Assembly (NCBI GenBank): GCA_964250805.1
Contig: CAXUHG010000001.1
Coordinates: 62,001-126,000, forward strand
Source: JBBQVS01 sp964250805
GTDB taxonomy: Bacteria; Chloroflexota; Ktedonobacteria; Ktedonobacterales; Ktedonobacteraceae
Direction of reading: 5' to 3'
Length of the DNA: 64,000 nucleotides
The notes under the pieces were generated by a model. That model did no database searches and had not been told where the DNA came from. It saw only the letters and a list, made by a program, of their open reading frames with translations. This document shows, piece by piece, positions 33,958-42,039 of this stretch. Within the stretch, counting starts at the first letter, position 1, and each line of letters starts with the position of its first letter. The translations under genes were made by a program, and so were the position numbers.

Positions 33958-34110
33958 CTAGTGGACAATGATCAAGTACACGAGCGCAACGACAAATCCT
34001 ATAGAAATCAATAAGCTGATGATTTTTACAAGAATGCTTTTGACAATTGAGAGTACTACGAAGCCAGCAACGGCAATGATGACGTAAAGAAGAATTGTTC
34101 CCGAAAGCAT
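33958..34110 (-). CDS. Small (50-residue) membrane protein
   Basis: A short gene: MLSGTILLYVIIAVAGFVVL, then SIVKSILVKI and a second hydrophobic stretch ISLLISIGFVVALVYLIIVH ending in TAG (33960-33958). Two membrane helices are separated by SIVKS. AAGGAGA is six to seven bases before the ATG at 34110, and the stop abuts a strong palindromic terminator, both supporting a real gene. The family is unknown; no toxin-type features can be asserted. It may be co-transcribed with the zinc-ribbon gene 93 bp upstream. Confidence 0.7.
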   Translation of the reverse strand: MLSGTILLYVIIAVAGFVVLSIVKSILVKIISLLISIGFVVALVYLIIVH

Positions 34111-34203
34111 GATATGTCTCCTTGTTTATGGTGTTGTTCACATCGAACTACTTATAAGCTGAGTATTTTCTTGTGTTGAAACCTTAGCTTCACTGCTCCT
34201 TTT

Positions 34204-34404
34204 TTATCCACGTCCAAACCAGATGCTACCTTTTCCTCGACAAATCGAACAGGTAACTTTAAATTGATTCTTTCGCACGTCTAAATCTGGTCGCATCTCT
34301 CGCACACATTTCTTACAAGCCCAATACACTACGTTCATACGATTGCTATCCATGCACATACCCGATCCAAAGCAGTGCGGGCATTGTCTCACTTGACCGC
34401 TCAT
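34204..34404 (-). CDS. Small zinc-ribbon-like protein
   Basis: A 66-residue protein with paired cysteines: CPHCFGSGMC, CKKC and CSICRGKG. The C-x-x-C-x-G-x-G pattern resembles the zinc-finger repeats of DnaJ, here in only two to three motifs, so one or two zinc sites are likely. Start supported by GAGGAGAA. Function unknown; small zinc ribbons often bind RNA or partner proteins. It lies upstream of the 50-residue membrane protein gene on the same strand. Confidence 0.75.
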   Translation of the reverse strand: MSGQVRQCPHCFGSGMCMDSNRMNVVYWACKKCVREMRPDLDVRKNQFKVTCSICRGKGSIWFGRG

Positions 34405-34645
34405 TGAAAGTGTTCTCCTCTTCTGTATTCGACTTAATCTAAGATGAGTCGTGCTACTCGTAAGTTCACAACTGTAGAAATTTCACCTTTAGCCTTATGC
34501 AAAGCTATTGATTCTTTTTTATTGTTCGTAGCAGCATTTCATGTCGAAAGTGTAGTCTAACGGTGGCGATAAAACCATAACATCTCTATTCAATGACTAA
34601 TCAAAAATAATGGCTTTTCCTGTGCGAAAGTGTACTAGAACTTGT
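34405..34645. other. Spacer without recognisable features
   Basis: About 240 bp of AT-rich sequence between the papain-like gene and the zinc-ribbon gene, both minus strand. No gene, repeat or clear promoter was identified. Confidence 0.4.
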
Positions 34646-35452
34646 CTAGTTGTCGAGCCAAGTAGGTAGTTGTGGAACGTAGTCATCACGAACAAAAAAG
34701 CCGCGCCAGATTTTTCCGGTTGAGGAACGAAAGCATGACGAATTGTAATCTATAGTTAGCACTACTGTCTGCTCAGGATGATTAGGGTCGTAGATCAAGA
34801 GGGAAGACACTCTTTGCGCTTCTATATTCATCTCGTACCCACAAAGTACAACGTGATGATTTTCTCCAATACGAATGAGATTCGATACTGCAATTAAACC
34901 AAGTGGAATAGGAATGTTGTTATCTACAAAATAACAAACTTTTTTTAGTTCAGATCGCACTGACCACTGAAAAAGGCATTGGTTTGACGCCAATGTACAC
35001 CAGACAAAATCCATTGTTCGACCAAAAGGCTCTAGGGCAAGCATCGTGTCTACCTGTCTCACAAAAAGATGATGTGAAAGTTGATATGCACCCGGCGAAA
35101 ATGTAGTTTTCTCATTTATGTCAGGTGACAGCTGCTCTGGAAGATATGTATATGGGGGAATCTTGCTGCCAAAGAAATAATAGTCAAGCGCGGTATAAGC
35201 CATTCCACCACAACGCCCGTATGTCACTACACGGATTTGGGGTAATACAAGTACAGAGTTTACAAAACTGTTGGGAAAATGAAAACCATGTTGCGATGGA
35301 ATAAATCCTGTACACACAATGCTCTTCTGCTCGTGATTGCTGCTTAGTAAAGCATCTACGACGAGGCAACTCAACAAGAAGCGTAATGCTCCTCGACGTG
35401 ATAGAGACCGTATAACACTATTTTCTTGCAAAAATTTTGTCTTGTCGCGCAT
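34646..35452 (-). CDS. Papain-like (C39/transglutaminase-fold) cysteine hydrolase candidate
   Basis: A 268-residue protein. The N-terminal SLSRRGALRFLLSCLVVDAL combines an Arg pair (19-20) with a hydrophobic stretch, perhaps a Tat-like signal or anchor. A catalytic-site pattern is visible: Cys81 in YGRCGGMAYTALDYY, His199/200 in IGENHHVVLCGYE and Asp222/Asn224 in LIYDPNHP, the order Cys-His-Asp/Asn of papain-fold peptidases. Family not named with certainty and substrate unknown. It is divergently transcribed from an HTH-NTPase gene, sharing a 223-bp promoter region with an operator-like palindrome. Confidence 0.6.
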   Translation of the reverse strand: MRDKTKFLQENSVIRSLSRRGALRFLLSCLVVDALLSSNHEQKSIVCTGFIPSQHGFHFPNSFVNSVLVLPQIRVVTYGRCGGMAYTALDYYFFGSKIPPYTYLPEQLSPDINEKTTFSPGAYQLSHHLFVRQVDTMLALEPFGRTMDFVWCTLASNQCLFQWSVRSELKKVCYFVDNNIPIPLGLIAVSNLIRIGENHHVVLCGYEMNIEAQRVSSLLIYDPNHPEQTVVLTIDYNSSCFRSSTGKIWRGFFVRDDYVPQLPTWLDN

Positions 35453-35539
35453 TGTCTCCTCCTTGCTAAAGAAAACTGTAGCAAATCAAACTACGCGTAT
35501 TCACTACATAGAGATTAAGAAGAATAATCTGTAACTATT

Positions 35540-35571
35540 GTGATATGTCTTTGTATGATATACAATATCAC
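35540..35571. promoter_or_regulatory. Nested palindrome in divergent promoter region, candidate operator
   Basis: GTGATAT (35540-35546) pairs with ATATCAC (35565-35571), and between them TTGTATGATATACAA is a 15-base palindrome. It lies between the papain-like gene and the HTH-NTPase gene, where autoregulation by the HTH protein could occur. Inferred. Confidence 0.5.
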
Positions 35572-35675
35572 TGTCTAATCATTCGGATATCAAATGTAAA
35601 ATAGCCTACAATCGCTCCTTAATAGTATTCAAAGTTGTACTTAGCCTACTTGTTCTTCTTGAAAGGATATTTTGA

Positions 35676-36794
35676 ATGGTTACACTAGGGCAGCGATTAC
35701 GCGACGAACGCTCGAGAAGAGCATTTTCGCAGGAAGAATTGGCGGAAGAACTTGAGATAGCTACGATTACCGTTAGTCGTTGGGAGCGTGATGTAGCGAG
35801 ACCAACTCCTTATTATCGTAGAAAGCTATGTGAACTATATGCCATGCAAATTGAGGAATTATTTCCTAAACCCTCAAATAATTCAGAAAACGATGAGTCG
35901 ATCATACCGGAAGATTCACCCTCCATGAAATCTAACATCTTCTGTTGTAACGGCGTCCTAAAGAGTGTTGACGAGTTCTTTGGACGTATAAAAGAGCGGC
36001 GAATGTTGCTTTCTCGCGCAGGCTCAGGTCAATCGGTCTCCATCGTTGGTCCGCGTCGTATAGGTAAGACCTGGTTACTCAACTACTTACGTCTAAAAGC
36101 TCCAGAAGAATTTGGCAAACAGGTCCAACTTGGGTTTGTGGATGCAACAAGACCCGTGTGTGATAGCACACTTGGTTTTTTACAAGAGTCACTACTGCAA
36201 CTTCACATTCCTCTTCCAACAGAAACAAGCATCAGCGCATACCTTCGCGCATTCGATGCTGGAGTTCAAAAGCTACAGCACGAAAAAATTGTAGCGGTTC
36301 TTTGTATTGATGAGTTTGAGAAGCTCTGTCAACATCCAGACTTCCAATTAGAACTTTTAGAGAGCTTGCGCGCCCTCGCTCACATTAATTTGTCGCTCAT
36401 CATTAGTACAAGAAGCTCATTGAACAAAATAATCGCAGCGCACATACGAAACTGGGATGACACAACGAGTCCCTTCTTTAACGTTTTTCAGCAAATCAGC
36501 GTCAAACCATTTACAGAAGCGGAGGCGCAAAGCCTCGTAGATGCAAAGGCATTGCAAGTTGCACTAACGGATCAGGAGAAGGAAAAGATTATGCTTTACG
36601 GCAAGCTCAAGCTCGTCGATCAATGGCCTCCATTGAAGCTACAATTAGCGGGTGCCCTGCTCTACAATGATAAAGTTGCTTCACAAGAACTGTCTGACCT
36701 CTATCGCCCTACTGATCCTCACTATTGGCAAGAATTTGAGCAACAGGTAGAAGAAGGATATCAAGAGATTGTTTCCTCACATAGCTACTATTAG
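35676..36794 (+). CDS. XRE-type HTH fused to a STAND/AAA-like NTPase
   Basis: A 372-residue protein. Residues 3-60 form a Cro/C1-type helix-turn-helix (LGQRLRDERSRRAFSQEELA, EELEIATITVSRWERDVARP). After a linker, an NTPase module begins near 95: SVDEFFGRIKERRMLLSRAG, Walker A VGPRRIGKTWLL (K131), Walker B AVLCIDEFEKL (D212-E213) and a sensor-like LSLIISTRSSLNKI. This is the Orc1/STAND-like architecture where ATP binding follows a FxGR motif. It overlaps the next gene by 26 bases; both encode related NTPases, so they probably work together. Trigger unknown. Confidence 0.78.
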   Translation: MVTLGQRLRDERSRRAFSQEELAEELEIATITVSRWERDVARPTPYYRRKLCELYAMQIEELFPKPSNNSENDESIIPEDSPSMKSNIFCCNGVLKSVDEFFGRIKERRMLLSRAGSGQSVSIVGPRRIGKTWLLNYLRLKAPEEFGKQVQLGFVDATRPVCDSTLGFLQESLLQLHIPLPTETSISAYLRAFDAGVQKLQHEKIVAVLCIDEFEKLCQHPDFQLELLESLRALAHINLSLIISTRSSLNKIIAAHIRNWDDTTSPFFNVFQQISVKPFTEAEAQSLVDAKALQVALTDQEKEKIMLYGKLKLVDQWPPLKLQLAGALLYNDKVASQELSDLYRPTDPHYWQEFEQQVEEGYQEIVSSHSYY

Positions 36795-39558
36795 AAAATA
36801 CTGGCACTTGCTCTGGGTAGAACCATGCACATGGATTCGCTATTGTTTCTTTCAACCGAGCAAATTTCGCCAGGAAATTGAACCGGAAAGCACGTTGACG
36901 AATAGGGAGAAAAGGGCGATACGTCTAAAACGTGTACTGTATCTGCTCATTCCTCTATTCATTTGCTCCTATTTACCAGGGCTAGTAATGCGCTGTGTAC
37001 TATGTCTCTGCTTGCCTAATATCTACAGAAATTATCATCTCTTCGAGCAGTCTTTTTCCTTGTATGGCCTCATCGCTTTCTTTCGAGATGCTACGTGGGC
37101 CACGCTGCTACCAATTGGTTTAGCTATTCTTGTAGCAAGGTTTTGGAGCCTCAAATATGCAGTCGTTGGCGCATTGGGGGCTGGCTTCTGGGGGTGCGTT
37201 GCAGTACAGTCGATACTAGGAACTCCGGGATATTTTTTTGTTGCCCATACAGTAATTCTTGTTGTTGGTGTGATTAGTGGTATTGGCATTGGAAGCGCGC
37301 ATGACATTACTAATCGTGGTGGAGTGGAAACTGATCTTGAAACCACAATTGGTCTCATTTTCGGTATTTTCACAGGCATTCCGTTGGGAATTGGAGCGGC
37401 ATATCTGGGCGGTGTTGCCGTCTATCGTGTTCTTGTGGCACAAACCCTCGTTAAAGCAGTGATTGGCAGCACTATTGGTGCAATTGTTGGACTACTACTA
37501 GGTGCTATCGTGAGCGGCTTCATCTTTGGATTCGTCAAAGGAACCTTACGAGCAAGACTGCTAAATATTGGAGTCGAACGTGTAGTCTCAGTCATTGCAG
37601 GTTCGATTATAGCGGTAACAACAGCTATGGGAGGTATAGTAGGCACAGCAGTTGGACCGAGTGGTGTAGAAGGGTTGCAACTCAGTTGGAATCATTATAT
37701 TCTCCCCAATCTTACCGTAGCACCTGGATTTGTCATCTACTACATGCTAGGCTACTATCGCCTTCCGCTCTATCCATTTAGTGCTTACTCTTCTCTAAGA
37801 ACATATCGAGCTAGCCTCAAAAATCCTCCTCATGCCTTCAACTATCTTCACGCCTCCTCACTCCATTGGGATGAACGTGTATACCCGCCCTTACCAAGTC
37901 TCAAACAAACGTTAATCCTCGCGAGTCGGCACGTTGTCGAGCACGAGCAACTCGTCAACCGAACCATCGAAGAACTGCTATTTATAGCGCGAGAGCGTGC
38001 GACACAAAGTGCTGTTATCTATCCGGTCATTCGTGATGTGGTGCTTCGTGAACTTAAATGGAGGAAAAGGTTGAGAGAAATTGAGCAAGCAAGGCAAGAT
38101 ATTTTATCAAGACTTCAACGAGATGATACATTACTTCCTCCAGAATGGACTACCTCATTCATTCTTCTAAACAATGCGTGTTCGGAGGCTGCTCGTTATC
38201 GAAATACATCACTTCGTTCAATAAAGCAAGAGGCGATGGAGGAGATGATTAGAAATCTTGCCCGCATTGAAAGACGACTCTTCGACGATGTTCTAGCAAA
38301 CAAGACATGGCAAGAAATACTAGAGAGTTGGGAGGAAATCGCATATCAAGAACTCGATGAAGTCAATCTGATAAAAGAGGGAATCGAAAGTATTAAAAAT
38401 CCCTACATCGTTGGTAAAGCGCTGAAAACTAACGATCATCCTTTTGTTGGACGCCAGGATATCATATATAAATTAGACCAGATACTCATCAATAAAGCAA
38501 ATGGTTTTCCAATTTTCCTTACTGGTGAGCAACGCATGGGAAAGACAAGCATATTGAATCAGCTTCCCAACATGCTGAACTCTCGCTGCATTCCTGTTGT
38601 TATCAATGTGCAATCAGGCAATATCACCACCAATGCCACCACTCTATTACAAGCTATCATCAACGAAATTTTTCATGTCTTAAAAAATCATGGGTATCGC
38701 ATCAACAGATTAGAATCTAACATACTCAACGTCTCTTTTTACGAGAATGAGAACTTATTGTATTACCACTTCGGTACATGGTTAAAGTCCATTGATAGAG
38801 CTTTAGGCCGTGTAAACCAAACACTCCTCCTCGCATTTGACGAATTTGAGCGTTTGGAGACAGCGGCAACGAGACAACAATTAAACATTGACCTCTTGCT
38901 CAATTGCTTTAGCGATATCCAGCAAAACTACTCACACATAGCCCTCTTATTTAGTGGCACGCGAACTCCTACTGAGATGAGACATAACTGGAGTGAGTAT
39001 TTTACTGGTATCGAGTCACTCAGCATTCACTATCTCACGCGAGACGAGGCTACTCGTCTTATTTTGCATCCTACCCCCGATTTTCCGGGAGCGTCTTTTT
39101 TTGAAAAAGAGATTGTACGTGAAATTATGCATCTTAGTGGAAATCACCCGTTTTATATCCAAGCTCTCTGCTCTCAAATAATTGATTATTTGAAGGACGC
39201 TAAGCAAGAAAAGGCACGAATACAAGATGTTGACGAAGCAAAACAGGATGTTGTAGACGCACTAAAGGATACATACTTTGCTCATCTATGGGGGAAGGGA
39301 AGTACCGAGGAGCAGAGACAATGCTTAAAAGCGTTGAAACAATTGGGTAGAGCTACAATTCAGCAGGTAGTGGCAGAGCAGGGCAATAAGCACGAAATGA
39401 ATACACAACAAGTTGAGAAAGCTCTTGCAAAGTTATGTAAACGCGGCCTTGCGCTTCAAGAAGAGGTTTATTATCGCATTGCAGCTCCCCTTATAGAAGA
39501 CTGGATCGAATGCATGCTGCAAGAAGAGGTTGAGCAGAGTGAACTTCCAGCCATTTGA
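36769..39558 (+). CDS. Membrane protein with C-terminal STAND/AAA-like NTPase
   Basis: A 929-residue protein. Residues about 45-350 hold roughly seven to eight hydrophobic helices, with Gly-rich stretches (GVISGIGIGSAHD, GIFTGIPLGIGAAYLGGVAV, STIGAIVGLLLGAIVSGFIF). A helical cytoplasmic region follows (about 380-550), then the NTPase: NDHPFVGRQDIIYKLDQIL, Walker A TGEQRMGKTSIL (K592), Walker B LLLAFDEFERL (D691-E692), sensor IALLFSGTRTP, and a winged-helix-like end (about 830-910). It starts with TTG at 36769 behind GAAGGA, inside the previous gene. Probably a membrane-bound signal NTPase acting with the HTH-NTPase; no named family recognised. Confidence 0.75.
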   Translation: MFPHIATIRKYWHLLWVEPCTWIRYCFFQPSKFRQEIEPESTLTNREKRAIRLKRVLYLLIPLFICSYLPGLVMRCVLCLCLPNIYRNYHLFEQSFSLYGLIAFFRDATWATLLPIGLAILVARFWSLKYAVVGALGAGFWGCVAVQSILGTPGYFFVAHTVILVVGVISGIGIGSAHDITNRGGVETDLETTIGLIFGIFTGIPLGIGAAYLGGVAVYRVLVAQTLVKAVIGSTIGAIVGLLLGAIVSGFIFGFVKGTLRARLLNIGVERVVSVIAGSIIAVTTAMGGIVGTAVGPSGVEGLQLSWNHYILPNLTVAPGFVIYYMLGYYRLPLYPFSAYSSLRTYRASLKNPPHAFNYLHASSLHWDERVYPPLPSLKQTLILASRHVVEHEQLVNRTIEELLFIARERATQSAVIYPVIRDVVLRELKWRKRLREIEQARQDILSRLQRDDTLLPPEWTTSFILLNNACSEAARYRNTSLRSIKQEAMEEMIRNLARIERRLFDDVLANKTWQEILESWEEIAYQELDEVNLIKEGIESIKNPYIVGKALKTNDHPFVGRQDIIYKLDQILINKANGFPIFLTGEQRMGKTSILNQLPNMLNSRCIPVVINVQSGNITTNATTLLQAIINEIFHVLKNHGYRINRLESNILNVSFYENENLLYYHFGTWLKSIDRALGRVNQTLLLAFDEFERLETAATRQQLNIDLLLNCFSDIQQNYSHIALLFSGTRTPTEMRHNWSEYFTGIESLSIHYLTRDEATRLILHPTPDFPGASFFEKEIVREIMHLSGNHPFYIQALCSQIIDYLKDAKQEKARIQDVDEAKQDVVDALKDTYFAHLWGKGSTEEQRQCLKALKQLGRATIQQVVAEQGNKHEMNTQQVEKALAKLCKRGLALQEEVYYRIAAPLIEDWIECMLQEEVEQSELPAI

Positions 39559-39583
39559 TGTTCTCTTCATGGGTAAGCTTATT

Positions 39584-40411
39584 TTAGGTTTGCGTTGGAA
39601 GTTCGTACACAAAACCCGAAGCATTAAGGAACATGGCACCATCTACGTTGACACAACGCCCATCGGCGTAGGTCCATGCTTCGGTTACGGCTTTGGGTTG
39701 GATGCCGCGCATGTAGTAGATGGGAGTGTGTCCGTGTACGACGCGCTTGCCGCCGTACATAGCGAGGAAACGACTTAGAAATTCGTCGCCGCCGAGGGTG
39801 TGGCTAAAGGCTCCGCGCCATGCGAACGCTTCGAGCAGTTCTTCCCAGGCGAGTGCATCACTTCTACTCATGATTTTTTTGAAGTCGGCGTTTACATCGG
39901 CGATGGTACGACCATGTTGAATATAGAGTGGGGCGTCGGCGTGGACGAGAATGGTATCCTCGACAAGAGCCATCGGTGGTAACGCGCTCAGCCAATCGAG
40001 GTGCTGACGTGTGAGCTTTTTCAGGTCTTTTATATTGCCACCATTCTGTTTCCAGCGTGAGATGAAGTTGCTACCAAGTCCCGTCGAACGCCTTCCAAAG
40101 CGGTAGGCAGCTAACAAGAACAATTCGTGATTGCCGAGTAGCGCACCCACAGAGCCGCCTGCCGCCTCTGCCTCGCGTTGCAGACGCATGATGAGGTCAA
40201 TCACGCCAACTCCATCGGGTCCACGATCAACGTAGTCGCCGAGAAACCAGAGTGTCGCTGTTCCACCACTCCACGAGAGGTCTTGCCGTAGCAACTTCGC
40301 GTGTTGTAACAGCATGGTCAGTTTCTTCAACTGACCATGAACGTCGCCAATGATATAGATGGGACGGGAAGAACCTTGCTTCTCTTCCGTTGTAATCGCG
40401 GGAGTATCCAA
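39584..40411 (-). CDS. PPP-type metallophosphoesterase (serine/threonine phosphatase-like)
   Basis: A 275-residue two-metal phosphoesterase. The motif series is complete: GDVHG at about 22, GDYVDRGPDG, GNHE, and HGHTPIYY near the end, as in PPP-family phosphatases such as bacterial PrpA/ApaH-like enzymes. It may dephosphorylate proteins; a Ser/Thr kinase gene follows nearby on the same strand but in a separate unit. Translation seems to start at a TTG immediately after the stop codon of the cystathionine beta-synthase gene, implying coupling. Confidence 0.87.
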   Translation of the reverse strand: MDTPAITTEEKQGSSRPIYIIGDVHGQLKKLTMLLQHAKLLRQDLSWSGGTATLWFLGDYVDRGPDGVGVIDLIMRLQREAEAAGGSVGALLGNHELFLLAAYRFGRRSTGLGSNFISRWKQNGGNIKDLKKLTRQHLDWLSALPPMALVEDTILVHADAPLYIQHGRTIADVNADFKKIMSRSDALAWEELLEAFAWRGAFSHTLGGDEFLSRFLAMYGGKRVVHGHTPIYYMRGIQPKAVTEAWTYADGRCVNVDGAMFLNASGFVYELPTQT

Positions 40412-41842
40412 TTAGCTCGTCTTTACTTCTTGCTCGTGTGAGCTACGGGCATTGGCCCAGAACTCTAAGAGGTCACTCTTTGTCACAATACCTTCGAGTG
40501 CCGCATCATTGACGATAGCCACAGCGGATTGACCGCTACCGAATAGCGTGTAGGCGTCTCGTGCGGGCACATCGGCATTCAAGCATGGGAAAGGTGGTCC
40601 CTGCACCTCGCCAACGGTAGAAGACGTAAGTGGCTCACCACTAGCAAGGCGACGCAGTAGCAGATCTTCTGTCAAGCTACCGACCATGCGTCCGTTATCC
40701 ATCACAGGCGTCTGGCTAATGCCGTAACGTCGCAGGAGTTCAACGGCGTCGGCAACGGTATCACTTGGTGTGACGCTGACGACGAGTGGCATGCTACGTG
40801 TGTGGCTACGTCGATACGTCAGCACATCGCGCATGCTTGGCTCGGTCAACTCAGTCTGCATCAGCATATTATTTTCGCGCATCCACGTATCGTTAAAGAC
40901 TTTAGTGAGATAGCCACGTCCGGTATCTGGAAGCAATACTACCACAACATCGTTCGGCGTCAACTTGCGAGCGTAGCTGAGGGCAGCAGCTAGAGCAGTG
41001 CCACCAGAACCACCAGTGAGAATGCCCTCCTCACGCGCAAGGCGACGCGCCCAGTAGAACGAGGTCTGGTCATCGACGCGCACAAACTCATCGACCAGCG
41101 AAGGATCGTAGTTGCCTGGATAGACATCCATCCCGATGCCCTCAACCTTGTACGGTTTGGGCGTATCGCCGGAATACACCGAGCCGGGGGGATCGGCACC
41201 GATGATCTTAATGGCGGGATTTTGCTCTTTCAGGAAACGCGCAGTGCCAGAGATGGTGCCGCCTGTTCCAATACCAGCCACGAACGTTGTGATGCGTCCC
41301 TCTGTATCGCGCCAAATTTCAGGTCCAGTGGTGGCGTAGTGCGTCGCAGGATTGGCAGGATTGGAGTATTGATCGGGACAGATTGCCCCTGGAATTTCAT
41401 CAGCAAGGCGGTATGCAACGTTTTTGTAGTACTCTGGCGAGTTGTGATCGACGCTACTGGGACAAATCACAACCTCGGCACCATAGGCACGGAGCAAGCT
41501 ACGCTTCTCTTCGCTCGCCTTGTCGGTCATCACAAAGATACAGTGATAGCCTTTGATGGCTGAGGCAATTGCTAAACCATGCCCTGTATTGCCGCTCGTC
41601 GGCTCGACAATGGTGCCGCCAGGACGCAGAATACCCTTTTTCTCGCAGTAGTCGATCATTGCGACTCCAATGCGATCCTTGACGCTCCCACCCGGATTGA
41701 ACATCTCCATTTTCGCAAGCACAAGCGGCGCAACATCACTAGCAACATGATGAAGCCGCACGAGCGGAGTATTGCCAATTGCCTGTAAGATATTGTCGTA
41801 GTAGTGTATATTATTCGTTGTAGATAATGTCTTCTCTTGCAC
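40412..41842 (-). CDS. Cystathionine beta-synthase (PLP domain plus CBS pair)
   Basis: A 476-residue enzyme condensing serine and homocysteine to cystathionine. The catalytic part has AIGNTPLVRLH, the PLP Lys in NPGGSVKDRIG, the loop EPTSGNTGHGLA and the phosphate-cup GIGTGGTISGTAR; GGSGGTALAAALSYAR ends the core. Two CBS motifs follow (about 350-470: VSVTPSDTVADAVELLRRYG, FGSGQSAVAIVND), often a regulatory AdoMet/nucleotide site. The GTG at 41842 is favoured as AGAGGA stands in front; a longer frame to 41878 lacks that. Could instead serve as a cysteine synthase-like enzyme. Followed without gap by the phosphatase gene. Confidence 0.88.
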   Translation of the reverse strand: MQEKTLSTTNNIHYYDNILQAIGNTPLVRLHHVASDVAPLVLAKMEMFNPGGSVKDRIGVAMIDYCEKKGILRPGGTIVEPTSGNTGHGLAIASAIKGYHCIFVMTDKASEEKRSLLRAYGAEVVICPSSVDHNSPEYYKNVAYRLADEIPGAICPDQYSNPANPATHYATTGPEIWRDTEGRITTFVAGIGTGGTISGTARFLKEQNPAIKIIGADPPGSVYSGDTPKPYKVEGIGMDVYPGNYDPSLVDEFVRVDDQTSFYWARRLAREEGILTGGSGGTALAAALSYARKLTPNDVVVVLLPDTGRGYLTKVFNDTWMRENNMLMQTELTEPSMRDVLTYRRSHTRSMPLVVSVTPSDTVADAVELLRRYGISQTPVMDNGRMVGSLTEDLLLRRLASGEPLTSSTVGEVQGPPFPCLNADVPARDAYTLFGSGQSAVAIVNDAALEGIVTKSDLLEFWANARSSHEQEVKTS

Positions 41843-41939
41843 GTCATTTTCCTCTATAAACACAGTGTATGTACACACATCGCCATTGATGCTGCATTGT
41901 TCACCTGTGATACATCAATAGTATAGCACAGTGAATGCT

Positions 41940-42009
41940 GGGAGACCGCAAGAGTCTCCCCTACATTTCATGCGTCCCTACCGTGTAGGGGAGACCCTTG
42001 CGGTCTCCC
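41940..42009. repeat. Palindromic element family 2, second copy
   Basis: The arms 41940-41965 (GGGAGACCGCAAGAGTCTCC...) and 41984-42009 pair over 26 bases with one mismatch. It lies in the spacer between the kinase stop and the cystathionine beta-synthase promoter, and may serve as a terminator for the kinase operon. Confidence 0.88.
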
Positions 42010-42039
42010 TGTCGCACATCAAGATTATTTTCTCAAGGT

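Noticed and set aside
39541..39605. Short inverted repeat (GAACTTCCA/TGGAAGTTC) between the membrane NTPase and phosphatase genes as a long palindromic terminator
   Set aside because: Only 9 paired bases with a 47-base loop; not comparable with the other palindromes and may be chance.
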